DNA from: Tuctoria greenei
Lineage: Eukaryota; Streptophyta; Magnoliopsida; Poales; Poaceae
NCBI GenBank assembly: GCA_036927565.1
Contig: JAYESD010000010.1
Span: 41,843,298-41,907,297, forward strand
Length of the DNA stretch: 64,000 bases
Reading direction: 5' to 3'
Below the pieces are notes generated by a model that did no database searches, had not been told where the DNA came from, and saw only the letters and a program-made list of their open reading frames with translations. The position numbers and the translations under genes were made by a program. Shown piece by piece: positions 45,776-56,467 of this stretch. The first letter of the stretch is position 1. The number at the start of each line of letters is the position of its first letter.

Positions 45776-46050
45776 ATGGTGTATGATGCCCAAACATTAG
45801 CTCCGACAACAACCAGGGACCCGCCGTCAACATTCCAAGCATTGACAGTGCCCGAACATTAGTTCCGACGACAACCAGGGGACCCGCTGTCAACTTTCCA
45901 AGCATTGACAGTGGGCACCATTGAAGTACCAAGCTCCGACAACTCCCAGGGGGCCCGTCGTCGACGTTCTATACGTTGACAGTGGGCGCCATCGAAGCTA
46001 CCAAGCTCCAACAACCCCCAAGGGGCCCACCGTCGATGTTCCAAGCTGAA
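45776..46050 (+). repeat. 72-bp-type tandem repeats of Tat-D, cut by Sire-F
   Basis: About four units run with CAGGGGGCCCGTCGTCGACG-type starts, TTGACAGTGGGC and CAAGCTCCAACAA. They are the same family as 1480-1955. The last unit breaks at CTGAA (46046-46050), the presumed target of Sire-F. Confidence 0.8.
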
Positions 46051-47603
46051 TGTGGGCCTAGAGGGGAGTGAATAGGCCTTTTTGAAAGTTGTCAGATCCT
46101 GCAACACTCAACAAAAAGCTTAATACCAGAGATATCGGACTAGTTCGGTAAAGTGCTGACTAGTCCGGTGTTCACGGACTAAGTTGATTAAGCTAGATCG
46201 ATTAGATTGATTCTTTTATGTGTGCAGCGGAAAAATAGAACCAAATAAAGGTTTCACAGTTATATTCTAGATTATATCACAATTAAATCTTATGTTTCAC
46301 AATCCAACGTAAGATGAGTAATGATTATGAAACCTTAGATTATATTGATGAATTAGAATGATGAACACCAAAAAGCAAGACACAAGGTTTTATCCCGTGG
46401 TTCGGCTACCACAAAGGCAACCTACGTCCACGTTGAGGAGTCCACAACAGGACCGGGTCTTCTCCAACCCTACCCTCGTCGGATCGCCACAAAGGCCAAT
46501 CCTCTTCCACTAATCACAAAGGGGTGAATAACCGAATTCAAGGGGCCTTCTCACACGTTGAGAGCTCCCTTAGATTACAACACAAATTTCCACCGAAAAC
46601 ACACTTAAAAGATTACAATTAAAATGCAGGAGTGTGTTAGAGAATCAAACCAAGAGCTCAATATGATGTTCCAAGTGTCTGTCCAATGATCTAGAGTGAA
46701 TCCTCAAAGGATTGATCATTGTTGCACTTAATTTCGTGGAGAGATGTAGTTTTTGAGGCTCTTGGGAGGTGTGACGGCGCTAGGGTTCGAGAGTTATCAT
46801 AATTGGGCCGTGCACCTCTATTTTTATGGGGTTTCTAAAAGTGACCGTTAGGGTTCATAAAGTTCAGACTAGTCCGTGGTGGGTTACTGGACTAGTCCGG
46901 TGTGCTGTGTGTAGCAAACCCTAAATACCCCGAAATATCGGACTAGTCCGGCTGAAAACGAACTTGTCCGATTTCGCTACTGGAATCTTCGGACCAGTCC
47001 GATATCCATCGGACCTGTCCGGACATGTGAAACCCTGAGTTAGATGACAAGTTCGCACTTAGAGGACTTGTCCGATGTAGATCAGAGGGTTTTTCGGACT
47101 AGTCCGTGTAGACATCGGACTTGTCTGATTTGGATCAGAAAGAATATCGGACTAGTCCGATTGTGATCGGACTTGTCCGATTTTGTGTGACTTGTGAAGT
47201 GTTTTGAGGACTAGTCCGTACTGGGGAGGACTAGTCCGATTCTAGTCAGAAGAATATCAGACTAGTCTGACAGATATCGGACTTGTCTGATCTGGTGCAG
47301 AAAGGTTATCGGACTAGTCCGGTTGTGATCGGATTAGTCCGGTCCTGTGTAACTTTGTGCAATGTGTGTGTTTAATTGTGATTGAGCTCTTGGCGTGAGT
47401 TTCCTTAATACACTCCATACACAATAATCTATTACTCTTCTTCGTTGAGCTCATCTCCACTTTGCTCCTCATCCTTCCTTCTTTTTGTTATTTTGCTCAT
47501 TTTCCTATCATAGGCCTGCACTCTTTTCAACAAATAGGTTAGGATCCCAATTGCTTGTCATAAATCATCCAAAACCCACACGAGAGTCCTAGATGCACTT
47601 TCA
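46051..47603 (-). repeat. Sire-F 3' LTR (1553 bp) with palindromic array
   Basis: On the minus strand it starts TGAAAGTGCATCTAGGAC at 47603 and ends CTCTAGGCCCACA at 46051. Between 46137 and 47345 there are about 20 copies or variants of the palindrome CGGACTAGTCCG, often paired with CGGACTTGTCCG about 20 bp away, in units of roughly 50 bp. Confidence 0.9.
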
Positions 47604-47617
47604 ATCTCCCCCTTTTT
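47604..47617 (-). promoter_or_regulatory. Sire-F polypurine tract
   Basis: On the minus strand AAAAAGGGGGAGAT directly precedes the LTR start TGAAAG. A second tract-like AAAGGGGGAGAGATTGAGGG lies at about 48002-48022. Confidence 0.88.
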
Positions 47618-48024
47618 GGTGATTGATGACAACCAATTGAGATTTCACAAAATATGATAAAAATTGAGATTTTCATAAAGTATGCACATATGAGTCAAAA
47701 AATACATCAAGCAGTGAAAGAATTATCCATATGTGCATTCTTTATGGTGGGATGCATAACTAAGTATATTGAGACATTGAGAATGACATAATTTACATTA
47801 ATCAACCAAAGCCAAGCATATATGTCATTCCAAGAGCAAGATTACGGATTTAAACAAATACTTCTCAAATTAATTAAGCATTGCATCACAGAACCATAAC
47901 TAACTTAGGAACAAAGTTAAAACACTGCAAAACTAAAAAAATAGACAAGAAGCATAAAAAGAGCTCTCTCCTCGCATCCTATAGCTAAAGCTAAGACTCC
48001 CCCTCAATCTCTCCCCCTTTGGCA
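47618..48024 (-). other. Sire-F noncoding region between envelope-like ORF and LTR
   Basis: About 400 bp of AT-rich sequence without an open frame. Polypurine-like tracts occur at both ends, as reported for Sireviruses with multiple PPT motifs. Confidence 0.65.
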
Positions 48025-49725
48025 TCAAGACACCAAAAAGAAGGAGAGGAGGGTCCTAAGGTCTTCACTCTTCACTGTCGGTCCTCTCATCATCGTCTTC
48101 GTCTTCTTCATCTTCAGCTTGATGAGGAGAGAAGGGGGAGGGGCAGAGATGCTCGAGCCCCCAACGCCAAAGTAGGCAAGCTCGGATGGGGTCAAGGGCT
48201 CGAGCTCAGTGTAGTCCGGGTCAGAGTCCTCAGAAATCACTGGAGATCCAATGGTGTCGATCTCCAGCTTCTGGCAAATATGCTTCACATTTGTCTTGAT
48301 GTACTTCATGTCCTCCTTTCTTTTCTGGTTGACCTTGTGGGCCTTCACTTCGGCCTTCCTGCAGGAGGTGAAGATGGCAGCCAGGTATTTGAGGATTCCA
48401 CTAGCTGATCCTCTCTAAGGGGCTGCCCTTGAAGTTGGGACAGCTCTAGCATCTTCTCTTGATCTTGCCGGTGCCTCGGGACTGGAGGTCGGCGAGGGAG
48501 CAGCCTGGACATTTACTGGTTGAGGCTTCTGAGGCCTCAAAGGAGTGTGCTCCACATACTTGACAAACTCAATCCCTATGACTTTCTCAATCATAAACAT
48601 TAGATAGGGAGCATAGCCACAGGACCTATTGGGGGTGTTGGAGATGTTAACCATATCGTTCCATATGTAGTCAAACACATCAAACTGTTTGTTCTTGCTT
48701 ATGATCCTCATTAGGGTCCGGAGGTACCCTTGTACAATCCCTGCATCCCCATCCTTAGGGGCAATGGTCTTGCTCAAGACTCTGTTTAGCACCACAAAGA
48801 ATGGCTTCATGTTCTTTGTGGAAGGAGGGATGAACTTTGAATTGGGCTCATAGAGAAACTTCATCCTCTCCTTGTCAATGACACCAACATTGTGGATGAC
48901 CACATTATCATTGCTGGAGGTGTCAAGATGCAACATCCTTGCAAATTCTTCATAAGTGATAGTGTACTTGGATCCATGAGTCATCCAAGTCACTCTTTCC
49001 TCTACATCGCTTGCAAAGTGGTAGGTGGCATAGAACTGAGCCACCACTTCATCGTTCCAATTGTACTTGAAGGCAAAGAGGTCCTTCAAGCCATGTCTTT
49101 CAGTTGCTGCAATCACTTCATCAAAAGAAGAGCATCTTTTCTTCTCAAGATGTGCCCAGTCGATCCACTGACTGCGCACCACTGGTGTCTTCATCGGTAG
49201 ATACACCGATCTGTAGAAATCAGCATGGAAGTTGCACCAGAATCTTCCATCAGCTACTTGCTTCGGTCGGCCATACCAATCAATGCTTCTGAATTTGACC
49301 GCCGATCCACTGCCCTTCCCGTTGAACTTTTCTTCAGTGGGGTCCCGGACCCCTTCCCTTGGAGCATGCAGCTTCAATGGTCCAACTGGACCCGTCGCTA
49401 TCCCCTTGCCCTTGCCTTTGGCTAGGCGGGCACTTGCCGAGTTAGGGCCACCACAGGCGGTAGCCCTAGAGACTGGCACCTTGGAGGCCGGCTTCTTCGC
49501 TAGCACTTTCCTCCGAACTTGTGGAGGAGACGGAGCTGGCTCGGTAGGTCGCTCTTGGCGCTTCATGCCAAGACTCGTTGAGGTCCGAGGTTCCACCTCG
49601 TGTTCCATCTCGGCCTCAAAATCGGAAACCTCATCGTTTGAGCTCGACATGACCTGAGAATGAGTTTCAAGAATGATAATGAATGATACAAGGCATAGGT
49701 ATGAAAGGATAGCAAGGAAATGCAT
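48025..49725 (-). pseudogene. Sire-F envelope-like ORF
   Basis: The main open frame runs 49725 to 48415 (436 codons). After a TAG at 48415-48417 the same frame stays open to 48025. The likely start is MSSSNDEVSDFEAEMEHEVE at 49650; an ATG 25 codons upstream adds a hydrophobic stretch. The protein has an acidic N-terminus, a basic Pro/Lys-rich segment (RRKVLAKKPASKVP), then a folded-looking region with VKFRSIDWYGRP, WCNFHADFYRSVYLP, KYTITYEEFARML and FDVFDYIWNDMVNIS. This matches the envelope-like gene placed after pol in Sireviruses. Its function is unproven, and I see no clear internal transmembrane segment. Confidence 0.82.
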
Positions 49726-50635
49726 TGAGGAATTGAAGAGTTAGGTTTTGAGTTCAGAAACATCGGACTTGTCCGGTGCACAGGCACAGACTAGTCTGGG
49801 GGGACCAGACTTGTCTGTTCATGGACCGGACTAGTCTGGTGTTCATCCTCAAAAACCTAAGAGATTTGATAAAAGCTGATTCCTATTGCACAATAAGTCT
49901 AGCATACACGTGATACATAAAGGAGGCATGTATATAGTGAAGGATGCTAGGCTATTCGATCAATAATGAAGAAAAACGAGATTTCTAGGGTTTGGCTGAA
50001 AATTACCGAAGAAATCGATTGAAGCTTGGAGATGAGGGGTTTGAAGGCCGGACAAGTCCACTAGCTTCAATCCTCAAGAGGGCAAGCTTGATTTCCGCCC
50101 AAATGCGGAGATGTTTGATGGAGGGAGCAAGAAATCGCCTTGGGAGCTCGAGCGGAGGAGAGAGAAGGCGTGAGCAAGAGTGGAGAATGAAGGGATTAGG
50201 GTTTGGTGGCGGCTAGGCTTATGGATACGAAAAATCGAACAAGTCCGGAGATGACCGGACTAGTCCGAACTCATCCAGAGAGCAACATCGGACTAGTTTG
50301 TGGTGTTATCCGACTAGTCCGGCCTAACCGGCACTCAGAGGATTAGTCTGCATGTGCGGACTAGTCCGGGTAACCACGGACTAGTCCGTGGTCACCAGGA
50401 GAAATTTGCATAGCCCATTCATATATATTTGAAGGTTCATAAATAGGGAATAGAGGGGCAAATCAAATCAAATGATCTTGATGAATATGACCAGTAAGCA
50501 TACAACAATCAAGCAATGATCATAATTCACCAAGATCTAGTAAATGACATAGTTATTCGGGAAAAAATTGAGAGAGAGTTGATTTTCACAATTCAATCAA
50601 TATATTTTGATGAATTTATATAGGTATGCAACTTT
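49726..50635 (-). other. Sire-F spacer between pol and envelope-like ORF, with palindromes
   Basis: No gene is seen. Palindrome variants of CGGACTAGTCCG occur at 49757-49845 and at 50238-50395, the same motif family as in the LTR, so the envelope-like ORF is flanked by these repeats on both sides. Confidence 0.7.
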
Positions 50636-53151
50636 TCAAGCCACACTCCGAGCATCGAGGATATTTAGTTCATTTCGGAGTTCGCAAAAGCGCTTTTCAT
50701 CAAGTGGCTTGGTGAATATGTCGGCCAATTGTTTTTGGGTATTGACATGTGAGATGGCTATGTCTCCTTTCATGACTTGATCTCTCGAAAAGTGGTGTCT
50801 TATGTCTATGTGTTTAGTTCTGGAGTGCTCAACTTTGTTGTGGGCAATTTTAATGGCACTCTCGTTGTCACAAAGGAGTGGAATACGGTTCATATTGTAA
50901 CCGTAATCCCTTAGAGTTTGTCGCATCCAAAGGAGTTGTGCACAACAGTCCCGGCTGCAACATACTCTTCTTCGGCTGTGGATAAGGAAATGAAATTTTG
51001 TTTCTTGGAGGACCAAGAAACTAAGGATCTCCCTAGGAATTGGCATGTGCCGGAGGTGCTTTTTCTATCTACTTTGCACCCGACATAATCTGCATCGGAG
51101 TAACCAATGAGATTGAATTTTGAGCCTTTTGGGTACCAAAGACCAAGGTTAGGTGTATGAACTAAATAGCTCAGGATCCTTTTTACGGCTGTCAAGTGAC
51201 ATTCCTTAGGGTTGGCTTGAAATCTTGCACACAAACATACACTCAACATAATGTCTGGCCTAGATGCACATAAATAGAGTAGAGATCCAATCATGGAGCG
51301 ATATACCATTTGGTCGACGCTAGGTCCATCTTCATTGAGATCCAATTGGCCATTTGTTGCCATGGGGGTCTTTATGGGCTTTGCCTTGTCCATGCCAAAC
51401 TTCTTAAGTATGTCCTGCGTGTACTTGGTTTGGCTTATGAATGTCCCTTCCTTTTGTTGCCGCACTTGGAATCCCAAGAAGTACTTTAATTCTCCCATCA
51501 TTGACATTTCAAACCTGTCTGTCATGATTTTGCTAAATTCCTCACAAAACGATTGCTTAGTTGACCCAAAGATTATATCATCAACATAAATTTGACAAAT
51601 AAAAAGATCATTGTCTAAATTCTTTGTAAATAGAGTATAATCTACTTTGCCAATTTGAAAACCATTTTTAATTAAGAAATCTCTAAGACACTCATACCAA
51701 GCTCTAGGAGCTTGTTTGAGGCCGTAGAGAGCCTTACGCAATTTGAATACGTGGTTGGGGAACTCTTCATCTTCAAACCCGAGTGGTTGCTCCATGTACA
51801 CCTCCTCCTTGATTGGTCCGTTGAGGAAGGCGCTTTTTGCATCCATTTGATACAACTTGAAATCATGGTGAGTAGCATATGCAAGTAATATTCTAATAGA
51901 TTCAAGCCTAGCTACTGGAGCAAAAGTCTCATCGAAATCCAAACCTTCGACTTGTGAATACCCTTTGGCCACAAGTCGTGCTTTTTTCCTTGTCACCACC
52001 CCGTGTTCATCTTGTTTGTTGCGTAAGACCCATTTGGTGCCGACGATGTTTTCATTGGGTCTTCCCACAAGTTCCCATACTTTGTTCCGCTTGAAGTTGT
52101 TTAATTCTTCTTGCATTGCCACCACCCAGTCCGGATCTTTCAATGCATCTTCAACCCTGCGTGGTTCCAAAAAGGATACAAACGAATAGTGTTCACAAAA
52201 GTTAGCTAAGCGAGATCTAGTGGTTACTCCCTTTTGGATGTCACCGGTGATGTTGTCGATTGGGTGATCCCTTTGGATGCATTGGTGTACTCTTTGGTGT
52301 GGCACTTGAGGAGTTGTATCTTCATGATTATCTGCTTCTCCCCCTAAGTTATTGCCTTCGTTGACTTGTTGATCATCTTGGTATCTTTGTGGTTGATCTT
52401 GTGTTGAAGCTCCCCCTTCATCATTGATCTCCTCTTGTGTTTCATCTTCCTCATGTACGTGTGAAGGTGGCTCTTGTGGTCGAACTTCACCTAGAGCCAT
52501 TCTTTTCAATCCTTGACAAGGAGCTTCTTCTTTACCTAATTCACATGGATCAACTTGCTCCTTTTGGGAGCCATTAGTCTCATCGAACAATACGTCACGT
52601 GCTATTTCAACGAGTCCGGAGGCCTTGTTGAAAACACGATAGGCGTAAGTGTTCGAATCATAACCAAGCAAGAAACCTTCATCGCACTTCAAAGCGAACT
52701 TTGAAGTCCTAGGCTTCTTGTTCAGGATATAACATGGAGAACCGAAAACTAGAAAATATGAGATATTTGGTTTGTTACCGGTGAGTAGCTCATAGGATGT
52801 CTTCTTGAGTAGTCGATGAAGATAAAGTCGATTTACGGTTTGGCAAGCGATGTTAATTGCTTCCGCCCAAAATCGATCCGAGGTCTTGTACTCATCGATC
52901 ATTGTTCTTGCCATCTCTATGAGTGTTCAGTTCTTTCTTTCGGCAACTCCGTTTTGTTGTGGCGAGTATGGCGCTGAAAATTCGTGCTTGATACCCTCTT
53001 CATCAAGGTACTCCTCCACTTGTGTGTTCTTGAACTCCGTGCCATTGTCGCTTTGAATACTCTTGATTGTCAATGAGAATTCGTTTTGAGCTCGCTTGAA
53101 GAACTTCTTGAGTGTTCCTTGTGTTTCTGACTTATCGTGCAAAAAGAAAAC
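50636..53151 (-). pseudogene. Sire-F pol: integrase end, reverse transcriptase, RNase H
   Basis: The integrase core end has SDNGTEFKNTQVEEYLD and SPQQNGVAERKN. A TGA at 52927-52929 replaces an Arg codon (CGA in a C-to-T change). The frame is then open for 667 codons: the integrase C-terminal region with FWAEAINIACQTVNRLYLH, an acidic linker, then RT with NKQDEHGVVTRKKARLVAKG, DVKSAF-like MDAKSAFLNG and YVDD at 51577-51588. RNase H has YSDADYVGCKVDRKSTSG and a one-base loss near 50955, after which LLCDNESAIKIAHNKVEHSR and ADIFTKPLDEKRF follow. With only two lesions it is fairly well preserved. Confidence 0.92.
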
Positions 53152-54011
53152 TGTCGGTACCCTGGGTACCATATACTCCTTGGGATTGCAAAGATCTATG
53201 GGAAAGTAATCTACTTGATTTGAAGACCTTCGGAGGCCCACATGTCAGACATAACCGGACCCGCTTCTCCAACATGGTTAGTCCTAGGGTCGCCACGTGT
53301 ACTATCAAACCGGAGCTACCGCCCACAAGGGGGAAGCTCCGGGCTATGTACCGAAATGGCACCCCCGGACCTAACCCTAGACCGAGGGAAGCTCCGGAAC
53401 TGACACGTGTCGGGTAACACCGGACCTATTTGTTCCCCACAGTGTGCTCCGGCGCTTCCACGTGTCCAACCATCGGATCTTCAGCCTCTAACCTCCGGAA
53501 GACTCCACAACGGCTCCGAATCTTCAAAGGGGAATCAAGAACTTCAAGACCCGATCAAGTGTCGTTAATACTATATTAATGACACACGATCGGACGACCT
53601 TAATTACCAGTAACGGCGTTGTCAAAGCCCATAACTCGGTCATTAAGGGCAATTAAATGTGTTGAATGTGTATCAATATCTGTAACCGCCGGGGCCACAT
53701 GTCGGGCCAGGCTAACTTATAACGGCCTGCCCTTGTACTATAAAAGGACAGGCCGACGATACATAGGACACTCTCCGGAGACACGCTGGCATTATACTCT
53801 CAACTGACGTTGAGCTCATACATCCAATACAACACCAACACACCCCGTGGAGTGGGTATTACGCTCAGGCGGCCCGAACCACGTAAATCTTCGTGTCCCT
53901 TGTGCCACTCTACATCTCACCTTCTGGAATCTCCGCGCACCCATACCGAACCTCAAACCCCTCTAACACTTTAGTAGTGTCGGGAGATCTGCCGGATCAA
54001 AACCACCGACA
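53152..54011 (+). repeat. Tat-E 5' LTR (860 bp) with adjacent PBS
   Basis: It starts TGTCGG and ends CCGACA, a perfect 6-bp inverted terminus. The first 20 bases form the palindrome GGTACCC-T-GGGTACC. CACGTGT cores lie at 53294, 53404 and 53459 in the repeat-like U3. A TATA box CTATAAAAGG lies at 53738-53747. GTTGGTGTGCCAGGTAGGGG follows at 54012, the PBS region. Confidence 0.92.
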
Positions 54012-54049
54012 GTTGGTGTGCCAGGTAGGGGGGACCGGAGATTTCAAGA

Positions 54050-55619
54050 ATGGTGAACTCAGTCGCTGGATCATCCGATGGTCATCCCGCTGTTCAAGCT
54101 GTTAGGGGTAATCCCTCCAATATGCAGCCACCAGCAGGAACCACGGTTCCAGCAGGAGTCACACTTCCACCACTGCCGCCTCCACCAGCAAATCAAGCTG
54201 GACAACGTGATGGTGCACCGGCGTCAATCACTGCGTCGAGAAATCTTGACAACCCGGAACATGCGCTTCATGCAGCACGTGCTCTTCTTCAATGCCCACC
54301 ACCTCCGGACGCATCCCGAGATGCAATGGAGCAGTGGAGGGCCGATGTGGAACACTTGGTTGCAGCAGCAGCCAACCGCATCAGCAACCAGGGTCCTCCT
54401 CCTTCAGGACGGGCCCCGTCGCAGCAACGGACCTTGTCTGGTAGACTTGGTCCGCACGTTTCCAACAACAGGAGACGTGCTGCATCACAGCAGGTGACGT
54501 CGTTGCCCTCCGGGGCACGACGCACTCACACAGTATCAAGGCTTTCAACTCATGACCTCTGGGCGGAACTTGATTGTCGATATCGCCATCAAGACGGCCG
54601 AGTCCATATAGAGTGTGCTCGTGAAAGACGAGAAGCTCAAGACATTCCTGCTCCTGAAGGAGTAGGAGGAGGTTGTTCAGCCCTGGCCATGCATCTGCGT
54701 ATGGTCAGGTGGCCACAGAAGTTCCGGCCTCACCTGCCGGAGAAGTTCGATGGGACCGTTGATCCTGTCGAATTTCTTCAGATTTACTCTACTGCTATCT
54801 TGGTAGCTGGATGAAATGAGGCCGTAATGGCCAATTATTTCCCAGTGGCTTTAACTGGGACCGTCAGGTCCTGGTTTATGAGCCTTCCACCCAACTCCAT
54901 CAGCAGTTGGGAGGAGTTGTGCCGGCAGTTCACCGCCAACTTCGGGAGTTCTTACACCCGACCAGGCACCGAACTGGACCTTTTTGCAGTTGTGCAAAAA
55001 GGAGGAGAATCCCTGCGATCATTCATCCAAAGATTCTCTCAGGTACGAAACACTATCCCTTCTATCTGTAGCACCTCTGTCATCATGGAATTTAGACAGG
55101 GAGTGTGGGATAAGAAGATGCTGGAGAAACTGGCGATCAAGGAGATTACCAGTGTCACGGAACTCTTCAGCTTGGCTGACGAATGTGCCAGAGCTGCGGA
55201 GGGCCGTGAAATGCACTCCAAACCACCTCCGGAGGATCACAAAAAATCCTCCAAAGGAGAAGCCGCTACCTTCGGGAGTGGCAAGAAGAAGAAAAAGACC
55301 AACGGCAAGAAGAAGCCGTCGGCCGGTGCATCCAATGTTGCAGCTGCTGTAGCTCCGGGTGGCCGGGGGCCACGCCCCGAGAAGCAACCTCGACCGTCTT
55401 CTAAAGACGGTGGCAAACACAAGGTGTGGTGTCCAATTCACAAAACGGACAACCACAATTTGGAAGACTGCCGGGAGGTCCAAAACCTTGCTGAGCGCTA
55501 CAACAAGCGCCGAGAAGAAGCTCCTTTCCGACAGAGGGAAGGGAAACAAAAAGTTGACGAAGCTCCGGCTGAAGAGGAGTTAGGTTTTCAGGATCCCAAA
55601 AAGGTCCTGAAGGCCGTCT
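54050..55619 (+). pseudogene. Tat-E gag
   Basis: ATG 54050 opens a Pro-rich N-terminus, followed by an Arg-rich stretch (THTVSRLSTHDLWAELDC). The capsid-like region is KFRPHLPEKFDGTVDPVEF, AVMANYFPVALTGTVRSWF, ELCRQFTANFGSSYTRPG and KKMLEKLAIKEITSVTELF. A Lys-rich linker precedes a zinc-knuckle-like CPIHKTDNHNLEDC (55431-55472; C-x2-H-x4-H-x4-C, not the classical CCHC). The only break is a TGA at 54812-54814 where Tat-D has a Gly codon. The boundary with protease is approximate, as both share one frame. Confidence 0.88.
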
Positions 55620-56467
55620 ACACCTCCGTCAACGACGATTTCGATGTCTCTGACAACGAGCGTCGGAAGACCATGAACACCATTTTTGGTGGATCAAGGG
55701 ACATCACCTCCCGCCGCGTCATCAAGACTATGCGTCGGGACATGGCTGCTGTAGCTCCTACAGCCAGGGCGGAGCCTCATCGGAAGTGGATGGACATAAC
55801 CATCACTTTTGATGCTTCGGACTGCCCTCGAAGCATGGTTGGAGCAGGTCAGCTACCTTTGATGGTATCTCCTACCGTCAATAACATCCAGCTCCACCAT
55901 GTCATCGTAGACGGAGGTTTGGGACTCAACCTCATAATCTTCGAAGCTTTTACCAAGCTTCAGCTCCAACCTTCGGATCTCCCCCCCTCCCGACCTTTCT
56001 CCGGAGTAGGTCCGGGAGCCATTACCCCACTCGGAGCTATTACCCTCCTCGTTACCTTCGGGACCCGGGAGAAGTATCGCATCGAGAAGCTGGTCTTTGA
56101 CGTTGCTCAGATCAACTTACCCTTCAATGCCATCTTGGGTAGGCCTGCCTTGTACAAATTCATGGCAGCTGCTCATTATGGTTACCTGGTGTTAAAGATG
56201 CCAACACCAGTAGGCGTTCTCCGGATCTGCGGAGATCGTACTGCCGGAGTAACTGCTCTGGAAGAACTCAATGCGCTTACTACGACGCAAGAGGAGGACT
56301 CCAGGCAGGAGCAAGCTCCAAAACCCCCGAGCATTCGTCAGCGAGGCTCGACTTCTGCACCTCGTGTGCAGCCAAGCGGCAACACCAACATTCCCATCAA
56401 AGTCGTCCAAATCGGTTCCAATGCCGCTCAGACCACCCGTATTTCGGGGGGATTGAATGACAAATAG
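55620..56467 (+). CDS. Tat-E aspartic protease, ending at a conserved TAG
   Basis: The frame continues from gag without a break from 54827. MDITITFDASDCP and GAGQLPLMVSPTVNNIQLHH lead to the active site VIVDGGLGLNLIIF (about 55900-55942). The residue after DGG is Leu, where Ser, Thr or Ala is usual, which may impair activity. ILGRPALYKFMAAAHYGYLV forms the C-terminal part. The frame closes at TAG 56465-56467 in the context AAA TAG GAA CTC, and RT follows in the same frame. Confidence 0.82.

Larger units (their letters stand above)
38282..46050 (+). mobile_element. Tat-D: Tat-type Ty3/gypsy retrotransposon, 5' LTR through repeats, cut by Sire-F
   Basis: The order is LTR, gag, protease, RT, RNase H, second RNase H, integrase, spacer, 72-bp repeats. 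Sire-F interrupts it at 46051, and its aORF and 3' LTR must lie beyond the window. The expected TSD copy on this side is CACGT (38277-38281). Its genes are more broken than those of Tat-E. Confidence 0.9.
46051..53151 (-). mobile_element. Sire-F: Sirevirus-type Ty1/copia retrotransposon, 3' part
   Basis: It lies on the minus strand in the order integrase end, RT, RNase H, spacer, envelope-like ORF, polypurine tract, 3' LTR. The position of the envelope-like gene between pol and LTR, the AAAAAGGGGGAGAT tract and the palindromic GGACTAGTCC arrays fit Sireviruses. Gag, protease, the start of integrase and the 5' LTR lie beyond Tat-E, which inserted at 53152 (expected TSD AAAAC, 53147-53151). Confidence 0.9.

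Noticed and set aside
48019..49657. Plus-strand ORFs of 60-141 codons
   Set aside because: They are antisense shadows of the envelope-like ORF and have no domain support.
53152..53241. Extension of the Sire-F integrase ORF beyond 53151
   Set aside because: Those codons come from the Tat-E LTR read backwards; the retroelement junction is at 53151/53152.
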